From: Candidatus Fusobacterium pullicola
GTDB lineage: Bacteria > Fusobacteriota > Fusobacteriia > Fusobacteriales > Fusobacteriaceae
Direction of reading: 5' to 3'
NCBI GenBank assembly: GCA_018883725.1
Contig: JAHLFN010000058.1
Location: 1 to 40,110 of the forward strand
Length of the DNA stretch: 40,110 bases
This document shows positions 32,701 to 40,110 of this stretch, in pieces. Positions within the stretch are counted from its first letter, which is position 1; every line of letters begins with the position of its first letter. The notes below the pieces were generated by a model. It ran no database searches. It was given only the letters and a program-made list of their open reading frames with translations, and was not told the origin of the DNA. Position numbers and translations under genes: made by a program.

Positions 32701-34041
32701 ATGAGTACAACTATCATGGAAACACCGAAAGTGGATAAGATATTAAAAATTGGTGATTTGATACTACTAGGGATACAACATATAGCAGCGATGTGTGCTG
32801 GAGCTATGGCAGTACCAATAATTTTGGGAAACTCTTTAGGACTACCACAACAGGAGATTAATCAGCTTGTTAGTGCATCATTTATGATGTCAGGTTTGGG
32901 AACTCTTATTCAAACGTTGGGAATTAAAAATTTCATAGGTTCAAGACTACCAATGATTGAAGGAGTTAGTTTTGCAGGAGTAGCAGCACTATCAGCAATA
33001 GGAATAACATATAGTACTACTGATCCAATGACAGGGTTACAAGTTATGTTTGGAGCTACACTTGTTTCTGGATTATTTTGTTTTTTAATGGCACCAATTT
33101 TTGGAAAGTTATTAAAATTTTTCCCACCATTAGTTTCAGGAGTTGTAGTTACTTCAATGGGATTATCACTTATACCAACAGCTATAAAATGGGCTGGAGG
33201 AGGAATTCCAGGTTCACCTAATTTTGGAAGTTTTCAAAATATAGCTTTAGCTTTAATAACATTAGTGATAATATTAGGAATTCAAAAAGTATCTAAAGGA
33301 TTTTTAGGAAATATTGCCATATTAATAGGAATATTAGCTGGGACAGTAATTTCTATAGTAATGGGAATGGCAGATTTTTCAAATGCAAGTAATGTAGCTT
33401 TAGTGAATATAAATGTACCACTAAGATATGGAATAAAATTTGATATAACAGCAATATTATCATTATTTTTAGTACAACTAGTTATTATGACAGATGCTAC
33501 TGGAAATCAGTTAAACCTTTCAAATATTTGTGGAGTAGATGAGAAAGATTCGAAAAGACTAGTAGCAGGGCTTAGAGGTCATGGGTTATCTTCAATGTTA
33601 GCAGGTATTTTTAATACATTTCCACACTCTCTATTTGGTCAAAATGTAGGAATAGCTGCAATAACAGGAGTTGAAAGTCGTTTTGTAGGAACAGCTGCTG
33701 GAGTTATATTATTACTAATAAGCTTTTTCCCAAAACTAACTACTCTATTTGCTTCAATACCATCACCTGTTTTGGGAGGAGCTGGAATAGTTATGTTTGG
33801 TATAGTTGCTGCTAATGGAATTAGAAGATTAGGAGAAGTAAACTATGTAGGAAATAAAAATCTTATGATTGTTGCTGCTAGTATAGGAATGGCTTTAATT
33901 CCAATTGCAGTTCCAGAGATATTTAAACATTTTCCAGCTTGGGCAAAGATACTTTTCCAAAGTGCTGTTACACTTGGATGTTTAACAGTGTTGATACTTA
34001 ACATAATATTTAATGAACATGGTAAAAAGAGTAAAAAATAA
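32701..34041 (+). CDS. Purine (xanthine/uric acid) permease, NCS2 family
   Basis: A 446-residue inner-membrane carrier with about 14 hydrophobic segments. GIQHIAAMCAGAMAVPIILGNSLGL opens the NCS2 fold in order, and GQNVGIAAITGVESRFVGTAAGVILL is the family's substrate-site Q-N motif. The other substrate-site region reads VIMTDATGNQLNLSN, with Asp where XanQ and UacT have Glu. AGGAGG lies 5 bases before the ATG and ssnA ends 17 bases upstream. Its place in the purine operon, like uacT/xanQ in the E. coli locus, points to urate or xanthine uptake. Uracil is a less likely substrate. Confidence 0.9.
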   Translation: MSTTIMETPKVDKILKIGDLILLGIQHIAAMCAGAMAVPIILGNSLGLPQQEINQLVSASFMMSGLGTLIQTLGIKNFIGSRLPMIEGVSFAGVAALSAIGITYSTTDPMTGLQVMFGATLVSGLFCFLMAPIFGKLLKFFPPLVSGVVVTSMGLSLIPTAIKWAGGGIPGSPNFGSFQNIALALITLVIILGIQKVSKGFLGNIAILIGILAGTVISIVMGMADFSNASNVALVNINVPLRYGIKFDITAILSLFLVQLVIMTDATGNQLNLSNICGVDEKDSKRLVAGLRGHGLSSMLAGIFNTFPHSLFGQNVGIAAITGVESRFVGTAAGVILLLISFFPKLTTLFASIPSPVLGGAGIVMFGIVAANGIRRLGEVNYVGNKNLMIVAASIGMALIPIAVPEIFKHFPAWAKILFQSAVTLGCLTVLILNIIFNEHGKKSKK

Positions 34042-34091
34042 AGATAAAGGATAAAATTAAAATACTTTAAAGGGATTAACAGGAGGAAAAA

Positions 34092-35783
34092 ATGAGAGAT
34101 ATAATGGTACCTATGTCTTTTGAAAAACTAATAAGACAATGTTTGGAAGAATACCAAAATAAAAAATCGTTATTTGACGTAAAGGCAATAGTAAAGGCTG
34201 ACGAAACAAAATCTATGGATTTTTGTGAAAGAGGATTAGAGAGTCCTTTAGGAGTTGCAGCAGGACCTCATACACAATTAGCTCAAAATATAGTAGCTTG
34301 TTATGCTGGAGGAGCTAGATTTATAGAATTAAAAACAGTTCAACGTATGTTTGGAGAAGAATTAGGAATTCAAAAACCTTGTATTCGTGCTAATGACGAA
34401 GGATATAACGTAGAGTGGTCATCAGAGTTACATGCGTTAGAAGCTATGAATGAATATATCAGAGCATGGTTTGCTACTAAAATAGTTGCTAAAGAGTTTG
34501 GATTAGGAAATCCAGATGCTTTCCAATTTAATATGAGCGTTGGATATGACTTAGCTGGAATAAAAACAGAAGCAGTAGATGGATTCTTAAATGGATTAAA
34601 TGATGCTTCAAATACAAAAGTATTCCAAGATTGTAAAAAATATTTACTAGACAATTTACACCTGTTTAAAAATGTAGATGCAGAGTTTATTAATTCAATA
34701 TCTTCTCATGTTTGTAATACAGTAACACTATCAACTATGCATGGATGTCCAGCAGATGAGATAGAAAAAATAGCAGCTTACTTAATAGAGGAGAAAGGAT
34801 TTAATACATTTATTAAATGTAATCCAACTCTTTTAGGATATGATTATGTAAGAAAAATGATGGATGATATGGGATATGATTATCTATCAATAGATAAACA
34901 CCAATTTGAAATAGATTTAAAATTTGATCAAGCAGTAAAAATGATAAATAACCTAATAGCTCTAGCAAAAACAAAAGGTATAAAATTTGGAGTTAAATTA
35001 TGTAATACTATGCCAGTAGATATAAAACATAAAGAATTACCAGGAAATACAATGTATATGTCAGGAAAAAGCTTATATCCACTAGCAATATCTTTAGCTA
35101 AAATATTAGGAGAAGCTATTGGTGAGGAATTAGAAATCTCTTTCTCTGGAGGAGCGGATAAGAACAACATTGATGAAATATTTGAGGCTGGAATATATCC
35201 AATAACTGTATGTACAACACTATTACAACCAATGGGATATGAAAAATTAGCTAAATTATATGAGCAATTACATGCTATAGAATATCCAGCTACTAGAAAA
35301 TTAAATCTTGCTAAGATAAATGAATTAGTAGAAAAAGTTAGAACTGATAAAAACTACTGTAAATCAGAAGCTCAAAGAAAGAAAACAGATGAGCATGTAA
35401 GCTATGAAGGAGTATCTGAAAAGGATAACTTAAAATGTAAAGTACTATGCCAAACATGTATAAGAGTATGTCCTAACAGAGCAAACACATATATAGAATC
35501 ATCAGAAGGAAAAATAATACTTCATATAGACGATTCTTGTAATGAGTGTGGAAACTGTCAATATCTATGTATTCAACCATGTTTACCATACAGAGATAGA
35601 CTTACTTATTTCTCATCTAAAAAGATGATGGAAGAGAGTGAAAATAAAGGAGTTTCTATCCAAGGAGATAAGTATCTAGTACGTCTTGAAAAAGAGATAG
35701 TAGAGTGCAGTTATGATGAACTTTCTGATTTTATGAAATCAGTAGTAGATTCAATTAAGAAAACACATTCATATTTAATTTAA
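34092..35783 (+). CDS. ygfK: YgfK-type reductase subunit, short form without flavin/NAD(P) module
   Basis: A 563-residue cytoplasmic iron-sulfur protein. Residues 1-390 match the first part of YgfK: the opening MRDIMVPMSFEKLI, AAGPHTQLAQNIV, RFIELKTVQ, TLSTMHGCPADEIE, KCNPTLLGY, MYMSGKSLYPLAI and the FSGGAD loop, a dihydropyrimidine/dihydroorotate dehydrogenase-like barrel. The C terminus has two 4Fe-4S motifs: Cys449, 453, 456, 460 and Cys483, 486, 489, 493 (CNECGNCQYLC). E. coli YgfK is about 1030 residues and has between these a GltD-like FAD/NAD(P)H domain. Here about 50 unremarkable residues join the two parts. No frameshift is visible, so this is a natural domain-reduced form that must get electrons from another protein. 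AGGAGG precedes the start. Confidence 0.9.
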   Translation: MRDIMVPMSFEKLIRQCLEEYQNKKSLFDVKAIVKADETKSMDFCERGLESPLGVAAGPHTQLAQNIVACYAGGARFIELKTVQRMFGEELGIQKPCIRANDEGYNVEWSSELHALEAMNEYIRAWFATKIVAKEFGLGNPDAFQFNMSVGYDLAGIKTEAVDGFLNGLNDASNTKVFQDCKKYLLDNLHLFKNVDAEFINSISSHVCNTVTLSTMHGCPADEIEKIAAYLIEEKGFNTFIKCNPTLLGYDYVRKMMDDMGYDYLSIDKHQFEIDLKFDQAVKMINNLIALAKTKGIKFGVKLCNTMPVDIKHKELPGNTMYMSGKSLYPLAISLAKILGEAIGEELEISFSGGADKNNIDEIFEAGIYPITVCTTLLQPMGYEKLAKLYEQLHAIEYPATRKLNLAKINELVEKVRTDKNYCKSEAQRKKTDEHVSYEGVSEKDNLKCKVLCQTCIRVCPNRANTYIESSEGKIILHIDDSCNECGNCQYLCIQPCLPYRDRLTYFSSKKMMEESENKGVSIQGDKYLVRLEKEIVECSYDELSDFMKSVVDSIKKTHSYLI

Positions 35784-35808
35784 TAGATATCCTAAGGAGT
35801 AGAGTGAG

Positions 35809-37176
35809 ATGGAATTACTTTTGAAGAATGCAAATATTGTTACAGATAAAGATACATATATGAGTGATATTTATATAAAAGACGGGATTATAGTTAATAT
35901 AGATAAAGAGCTGAATATACCGAATATAAAAACTGTTGATATAGGGGGAAAATATTTAGTTCCAGGGGGAATAGACGTACATACTCATTTTGATATAGAT
36001 GTAGGAATAGCAAGATCGGCAGATAATTTTTATACAGGAACATTAGCTGCTGCTTGTGGGGGAACAACTACAATAGTGGATCATATGGGGTTTGGTCCAA
36101 AAGGTTGTAACCTACATCATCAATTGAATCTTTATTATGATTTAGCAAAGGATTCTGTAATAGATTATAGCTTTCATGGGGTAATTCAACATATAGATGA
36201 AGATATATTAAAAGAAATTGATGAAATGATAAAAGATGGAATACCTTCATTTAAAGGTTACATGACTTATGGATATAAATTATCTGATATGGAAATGTTA
36301 AAACTTTCAGAGAAGTTAGGAAAATTAGGTGGACTACTTACAGTCCACCCTGAAAATAATGATATGGTAGAGTTTTTAAGAGCAAAACTTGCTAGTGAAG
36401 GAAAATTAGCTCCAATTTATCATGCTAAAAGTAGACCTGATAAGTGTGAAGGAGAAGCGGTTAATAGAATGATAGATTTGACTGCTCAAACTAACTGTCC
36501 ACTTTATATAGTTCATCTTTCATCTAATGAAGCTTTAGAACATATAAAAAGAGCTAAGGATAGAGGACAGGAAGTGTATTCAGAAACTTGTCCACAATAC
36601 TTAGTATTAGATGAAGAGAAATATAGAGAAGAGGATGGAGTAAAATATATATGTAGTCCACCAATAAGAGAAAAAAGTAATCAGGAGAAATTGTGGGAAG
36701 GTATACAGCAAGGATATATTCAAACAATAGCAACTGATCACTGTTCTTTTAACTATAAAATGAAAAAAGAGATGGGAGCAACTGACTTTAGAAAATGTCC
36801 AAATGGCTTACCAGGGGTAGAGACAAGAATGCCTATAATATTTTCTGAAGGGGTATCGAAGGGAAGAATATCAGTTAATAAGTTTGTTGAATTAACAAGT
36901 ACAAACCCAGCTAAACTATTTGGAATGTATCCTAAAAAAGGAAGTATTCAGATAGGAGCAGATGCTGATTTAGTAGTTATAGATCCAAACTTAATAAAAA
37001 AGATAACTGTAGATGATTTACATGAAAATGTAGATTATACATCTTTTGAAGGAATAGAAGTAAAAGGATATCCAGTAATGACAATATCTAGAGGGGAGAT
37101 AATTGTTGAAAACAATAAATTTACTGGAGAAAAGGGAAGAGGAAAATTTATAAAAAGAGAAGCTTTTAAGTTTTAA
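35809..37176 (+). CDS. hydA: Dihydropyrimidinase/hydantoinase-type cyclic amidohydrolase
   Basis: A 455-residue zinc enzyme that opens cyclic amide rings (hydantoins, dihydropyrimidines). GIDVHTHFD gives metal ligands His58 and His60, PSFKGYMTYG the carboxylated lysine (Lys149), LTVHPEN and YIVHLSS the next histidines, and ATDHCSF the catalytic Asp. Length and motif order match HyuA/HydA of the E. coli ygeW-ygeX-ygeY-hyuA locus. It lies 25 bases after ygfK and 14 bases before the dehydrogenase gene. In anaerobic purine breakdown it would open the ring left after YgfK/SsnA action, an assignment from context. Confidence 0.93.
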   Translation: MELLLKNANIVTDKDTYMSDIYIKDGIIVNIDKELNIPNIKTVDIGGKYLVPGGIDVHTHFDIDVGIARSADNFYTGTLAAACGGTTTIVDHMGFGPKGCNLHHQLNLYYDLAKDSVIDYSFHGVIQHIDEDILKEIDEMIKDGIPSFKGYMTYGYKLSDMEMLKLSEKLGKLGGLLTVHPENNDMVEFLRAKLASEGKLAPIYHAKSRPDKCEGEAVNRMIDLTAQTNCPLYIVHLSSNEALEHIKRAKDRGQEVYSETCPQYLVLDEEKYREEDGVKYICSPPIREKSNQEKLWEGIQQGYIQTIATDHCSFNYKMKKEMGATDFRKCPNGLPGVETRMPIIFSEGVSKGRISVNKFVELTSTNPAKLFGMYPKKGSIQIGADADLVVIDPNLIKKITVDDLHENVDYTSFEGIEVKGYPVMTISRGEIIVENNKFTGEKGRGKFIKREAFKF

Positions 37177-37190
37177 AATTGGAGGAAATT

Positions 37191-39758
37191 ATGAGCGAGA
37201 AGTTCAGTTTTGTAGTAAATGGAAAGACAATAGTTACAACAGAAGACGTAAATTTATTGGATTTTTTAAGAGATGATTTAGGACTTATATCTGTTAAAGA
37301 TGGTTGTAAAGAGGGAGCATGTGGAACTTGTACTATTCTTGTAGATGGAAAAGCTATGAAATCTTGTATATTTACAACTAAAAAAGTAGCTGGAAAAGAG
37401 ATTACAACAATAGAGGGATTTACAGCTAGAGAGAAAGAAGTTTTTGCTTATGCATTTACTGAATGTGGAGCTGTACAATGTGGATTCTGTATACCAGGAA
37501 TGGTAGTTGCGGCAAAAGCACTTTTCATGAGAACATTAGACCCTACAAGCGATGAAGTAAAAAAAGCTTTAGTAGGAAATATTTGTAGATGTACTGGATA
37601 TGTAAAAATAGAAGAAGCTATAATGTTAGCAGCTAAATTATTTAGAGAAAATGCACCTGTTCCTCATAGAGAGTGTAAAGGATTAGTAGGAACAAGCGTA
37701 CATAGAGTAGATGCTGAGGCAAAAACTTTAGGAACTGCTAAATATGCAGAAGATTACGTAGTAGAAGGAATGTACTATGGAAGTGCTATAAGAACAAAAT
37801 ATCCAAGAGCTAAAGTTTTATCAATAGATTATTCTGAAGCTTTAAAATTAGATGGAGTACTAGGAGTACTAACAGCTGATGATGTAACTGGAAAGAATAA
37901 TATAGGACACTTAGAGTTCATCTCTGATTGGGACGGATTTATACCAGTTGGTGGAATAACAAGATATATAGGAGATGCAGTAGCATTAGTAGTAGCTAAA
38001 GATAAAAAGACTTTAGCAGAAGCTAAAAAGTTAGTAAAAGTAGAGTTTGAAGAGTTACCTGGACTATTTACTGTTGAAGAAGCAATGGCAGATGGAGCTC
38101 CATTAATTCACAATAAACCAAATAATATTCTAGTAAGAGAACTATTAAAAAGAGGAAACTCTGAAGAAGCTATAAAAAATTCAAAATATGTAGTAACAAA
38201 TACTTACTATACTCCAGCAACTGAGCATGCTTACCTTGAGCCAGAGTGTGCATTAGCTATACCAACAGAAGATGGAGTACAACTATATACATCTAGCCAA
38301 TCAGTATTTGATGAGCAAAGAGAAGTTGCAAGATTTTTAGGAATTGATAAAGAAAAAGTAAGAGTTACTGCAGCTTATGTAGGAGGAGGTTTTGGTGGTA
38401 AAGAGGATATGACTGTTCAACACCATGCTGCTCTTGCTGCTTATGTATTTAAAAAACCAGTACAAGTATTATTAACAAGACAAGAAAGTATAAATATAAG
38501 TACAAAAAGACACGCTATGAAAATAGAGATGACAACAGCTTGTGATGAAAATGGAAAACTTACAGCAATGAAGGCTAAAATCCTTTCAGATACAGGAGCT
38601 TATGCATCACTAGGAGGACCAGTATTACAAAGAGCATGTACACATGCAGCTGGACCATACAACTATCAAAATATAGATATTGAAGGAATAGCAGTATATA
38701 CAAATAATACACCTGGAGGAGCGTTCAGAGGATTTGGAGTTACTCAATCAGCTTTTGCAATAGAAGCAAACATAAACCAATTAGCAGAGATGGTAGGAAT
38801 ATCTCCATGGGAAATTAGATATAGAAATGCAATTAGACCGGGACAAGTACTACCAAACGGACAAATTGCAGATGAGGGAACAGCTTTAGTAGAAACATTA
38901 GAGGCAGTAAAAGATGTTTATGAAAACAATAAGATAGCAGGAATAGCTTGTGCTATGAAAAATGCCGGTATAGGAGTTGGATTACCAGATATAGGAAGAT
39001 GTAGATTAACTATCATCAATGGAGAGGTAAGAGTAAGAACTTCAGCTGCTTGTATAGGTCAAGGTGTGGCTACTGTATGTAAACAAATGGTTTGTGAAAC
39101 TACTGGAGTAGATGCTAAATTAGTAGTAGTAGAAGGACCAGACACACATGTAACTCCTAACTCTGGTACTACAACAGCATCAAGACAAACAGTATTTACA
39201 GGAGAAGCTACAAGACAAGCTGCACTAGCACTTAAGAAAGAGTTAGAAACAAAAACATTAGCAGAATTAGAAGGTTGGGACCACTATGCAGAGTACTCTG
39301 GAATAACAGATAAAATGGGTTCTGATAAGCCAAATCCTGTAAGCCACGTAGCTTATGGATATGCAACTCAAGTAGTTGTATTAGATGAAAGTGGAAAAGT
39401 TACAAAAGTAGCTGCTGCTCATGATGTTGGAAGAGCAATAAATCCAAAGGCATTAGAGGGACAAATTGAAGGTGGAGTTGTAATGGGACTAGGATTTGCA
39501 TTAACAGAAGTTATGCCAATAGTAAAAGGTATACCACAAGTTAAGTTTGGAACTTTAGGACTATTTAGAGCAACAAATGTACCTGAAATAGAAACAACAA
39601 TCGTTGAGAAAAATAAAGTAGAATTAGCATATGGAGCTAAAGGAGTTGGAGAGATAACAGTTATTCCTACAGCACCAGCAGCACAAAATGCTTATTATAA
39701 ATATGATGGAGTATTCAGAACTTCATTACCATTAGAAAAAACAGCGTATAAAAAATAA
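37191..39758 (+). CDS. Selenium-dependent-type xanthine dehydrogenase, fused 2Fe-2S and molybdenum domains
   Basis: An 855-residue purine hydroxylase of the xanthine dehydrogenase family. Residues 1-155 carry two 2Fe-2S clusters: Cys39, 44, 47, 59 (CKEGACGTC) and Cys97, 100, 132, 134 (CGFC, CRC). The molybdopterin part follows from about 170: [26 protein letters not shown] with the substrate Arg, and [10 protein letters not shown] with the catalytic Glu. No FAD domain is present. This fusion is the layout of the selenium-dependent XdhA/XdhD family, in which selenium is a labile ligand of molybdenum, not selenocysteine; no in-frame TGA is seen. ATG 37191 has GGAGG 6 bases ahead, preferred over an in-frame TTG at 37179. 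Selenium dependence is inferred from neighbours. Confidence 0.93.
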   Translation: MSEKFSFVVNGKTIVTTEDVNLLDFLRDDLGLISVKDGCKEGACGTCTILVDGKAMKSCIFTTKKVAGKEITTIEGFTAREKEVFAYAFTECGAVQCGFCIPGMVVAAKALFMRTLDPTSDEVKKALVGNICRCTGYVKIEEAIMLAAKLFRENAPVPHRECKGLVGTSVHRVDAEAKTLGTAKYAEDYVVEGMYYGSAIRTKYPRAKVLSIDYSEALKLDGVLGVLTADDVTGKNNIGHLEFISDWDGFIPVGGITRYIGDAVALVVAKDKKTLAEAKKLVKVEFEELPGLFTVEEAMADGAPLIHNKPNNILVRELLKRGNSEEAIKNSKYVVTNTYYTPATEHAYLEPECALAIPTEDGVQLYTSSQSVFDEQREVARFLGIDKEKVRVTAAYVGGGFGGKEDMTVQHHAALAAYVFKKPVQVLLTRQESINISTKRHAMKIEMTTACDENGKLTAMKAKILSDTGAYASLGGPVLQRACTHAAGPYNYQNIDIEGIAVYTNNTPGGAFRGFGVTQSAFAIEANINQLAEMVGISPWEIRYRNAIRPGQVLPNGQIADEGTALVETLEAVKDVYENNKIAGIACAMKNAGIGVGLPDIGRCRLTIINGEVRVRTSAACIGQGVATVCKQMVCETTGVDAKLVVVEGPDTHVTPNSGTTTASRQTVFTGEATRQAALALKKELETKTLAELEGWDHYAEYSGITDKMGSDKPNPVSHVAYGYATQVVVLDESGKVTKVAAAHDVGRAINPKALEGQIEGGVVMGLGFALTEVMPIVKGIPQVKFGTLGLFRATNVPEIETTIVEKNKVELAYGAKGVGEITVIPTAPAAQNAYYKYDGVFRTSLPLEKTAYKK

Positions 39759-39780
39759 AAAATTAAAAGGAGATAATAGA

Positions 39781-40110
39781 ATGAATAAAGTAATTTACAC
39801 AGAAAAAGCACCAGCAGCATTAGGACCATACTCACAAGCTATAGAAGCTAATGGAATGTTATTTGTGTCAGGACAAATTCCGTTTGTACCAGAAACAATG
39901 ACATTAGTATCAGATGATGTAAAAGCTCAAACAAGACAATCATTAGAAAATGTAAAAGCGATAGTAGAAGCAGCAGGATACTCAATGAAAAATATAGTAA
40001 AAGCAGGAGTATTTATAAAAGATATGAATGATTTTGCAGCAATAAACGAAGTATACAATGAGTATTTAGGGGATGTAAAACCAGCAAGAGCTTGTGTAGA
40101 AGTAGCAAGA
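39781..40110 (+). CDS. ridA: RidA/YjgF-family enamine deaminase (3' end cut off)
   Basis: The first 110 residues of a RidA-type protein; the frame runs off the window with about 15-20 residues missing. [21 protein letters not shown], split over residues 16-36, the [18 protein letters not shown] helix, and [13 protein letters not shown] and [10 protein letters not shown] are standard, including the Arg (in PAR) that binds the carboxylate of iminoacids. AAAGGAG lies 7 bases before the ATG, 22 bases after the dehydrogenase gene. RidA hydrolyses 2-aminoacrylate to pyruvate and ammonia. YgeX releases aminoacrylate, so its place in this operon is biochemically sensible. Confidence 0.93.
   Translation, partial: MNKVIYTEKAPAALGPYSQAIEANGMLFVSGQIPFVPETMTLVSDDVKAQTRQSLENVKAIVEAAGYSMKNIVKAGVFIKDMNDFAAINEVYNEYLGDVKPARACVEVAR

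Noticed and set aside
34092-35783. Truncated or frameshifted ygfK pseudogene
   Set aside because: The frame is uninterrupted, both terminal domains keep all eight cluster cysteines and the expected motifs, and the operon spacing is normal; it looks like a natural short form.
37191-39758. Selenocysteine in the dehydrogenase
   Set aside because: The reading frame has no internal TGA and selenium in this family is a labile molybdenum ligand, so no SECIS-type element is required.
1-40110. CRISPR arrays, insertion sequences, prophage or tRNA-linked integration
   Set aside because: No regularly spaced repeats, transposase or integrase motifs, or cloverleaf-like sequences were seen on reading both strands.

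Overview
The window is AT-rich, with strong AGGAGG-type ribosome sites, short gene gaps and many U-tailed hairpins. Gene content is anaerobic: citrate lyase, a biotin-dependent Na+-pumping oxaloacetate decarboxylase with a separate biotin subunit, CitS, NhaC and a selenium/molybdenum purine cluster. This best fits a large-genome Fusobacterium (F. varium/ulcerans/mortiferum type). A low-GC clostridium is the alternative. The taxonomic call is inference from gene content and codon style.

Region 1 (1-11.3 kb) is Na+-coupled citrate fermentation. nhaC and citS lie on the minus strand. Divergent from them is a seven-gene plus-strand operon: oadA, oadG, a biotin carrier gene, oadB, citD, citE, citF. 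A sodium:solute symporter follows a terminator-like hairpin. An FCD-type GntR regulator lies at 10.6-11.3 kb. TGTATACA-core palindromes sit on its own promoter and on both divergent citS/oadA promoters, so the sequence itself suggests an autoregulated citrate regulon. CitS would import citrate with Na+, CitDEF would split it to acetate and oxaloacetate, and Oad would decarboxylate oxaloacetate while exporting Na+.

Region 2 (11.3-24.8 kb) is mixed. It holds an APC permease, a LytS/LytT-type two-component system beside a divergent CstA-family (pyruvate-transporter-like) gene, a small basic orphan protein and a MATE exporter. A MarR-led operon follows, with a heterodimeric ABC exporter and a flavoprotein of the fumarate reductase/aspartate oxidase type.

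Region 3 (24.9 kb to the end) is an anaerobic purine/uric-acid degradation locus of the ygeX-ygeY-ssnA-ygfK-hydA-xdh type (the 'selenium-dependent molybdenum hydroxylase' neighbourhood). It has two blocks: ygeX-ygeY-amidohydrolase, and ssnA-purine permease-ygfK-hydA-xdh-ridA. Each is preceded by a near-consensus sigma-54 promoter (GG-N10-GC). The gene between them encodes a sigma-54 enhancer-binding activator, the evident regulator. The YgfK homologue is about half the length of the E. coli protein and lacks its central flavin/NAD(P) module. RidA, cut by the window edge, fits the aminoacrylate made by YgeX. No ygeW, carbamate kinase or separate xanthine dehydrogenase FAD subunit is visible. 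The most interesting parts are the sigma-54 control of this locus, the short YgfK and the extra D-aminoacylase-like gene.

No rRNA, tRNA, CRISPR array, insertion sequence or origin was recognised. The only gene-free stretch over 300 bases is 2868-3235, which is the citS/oadA control region.
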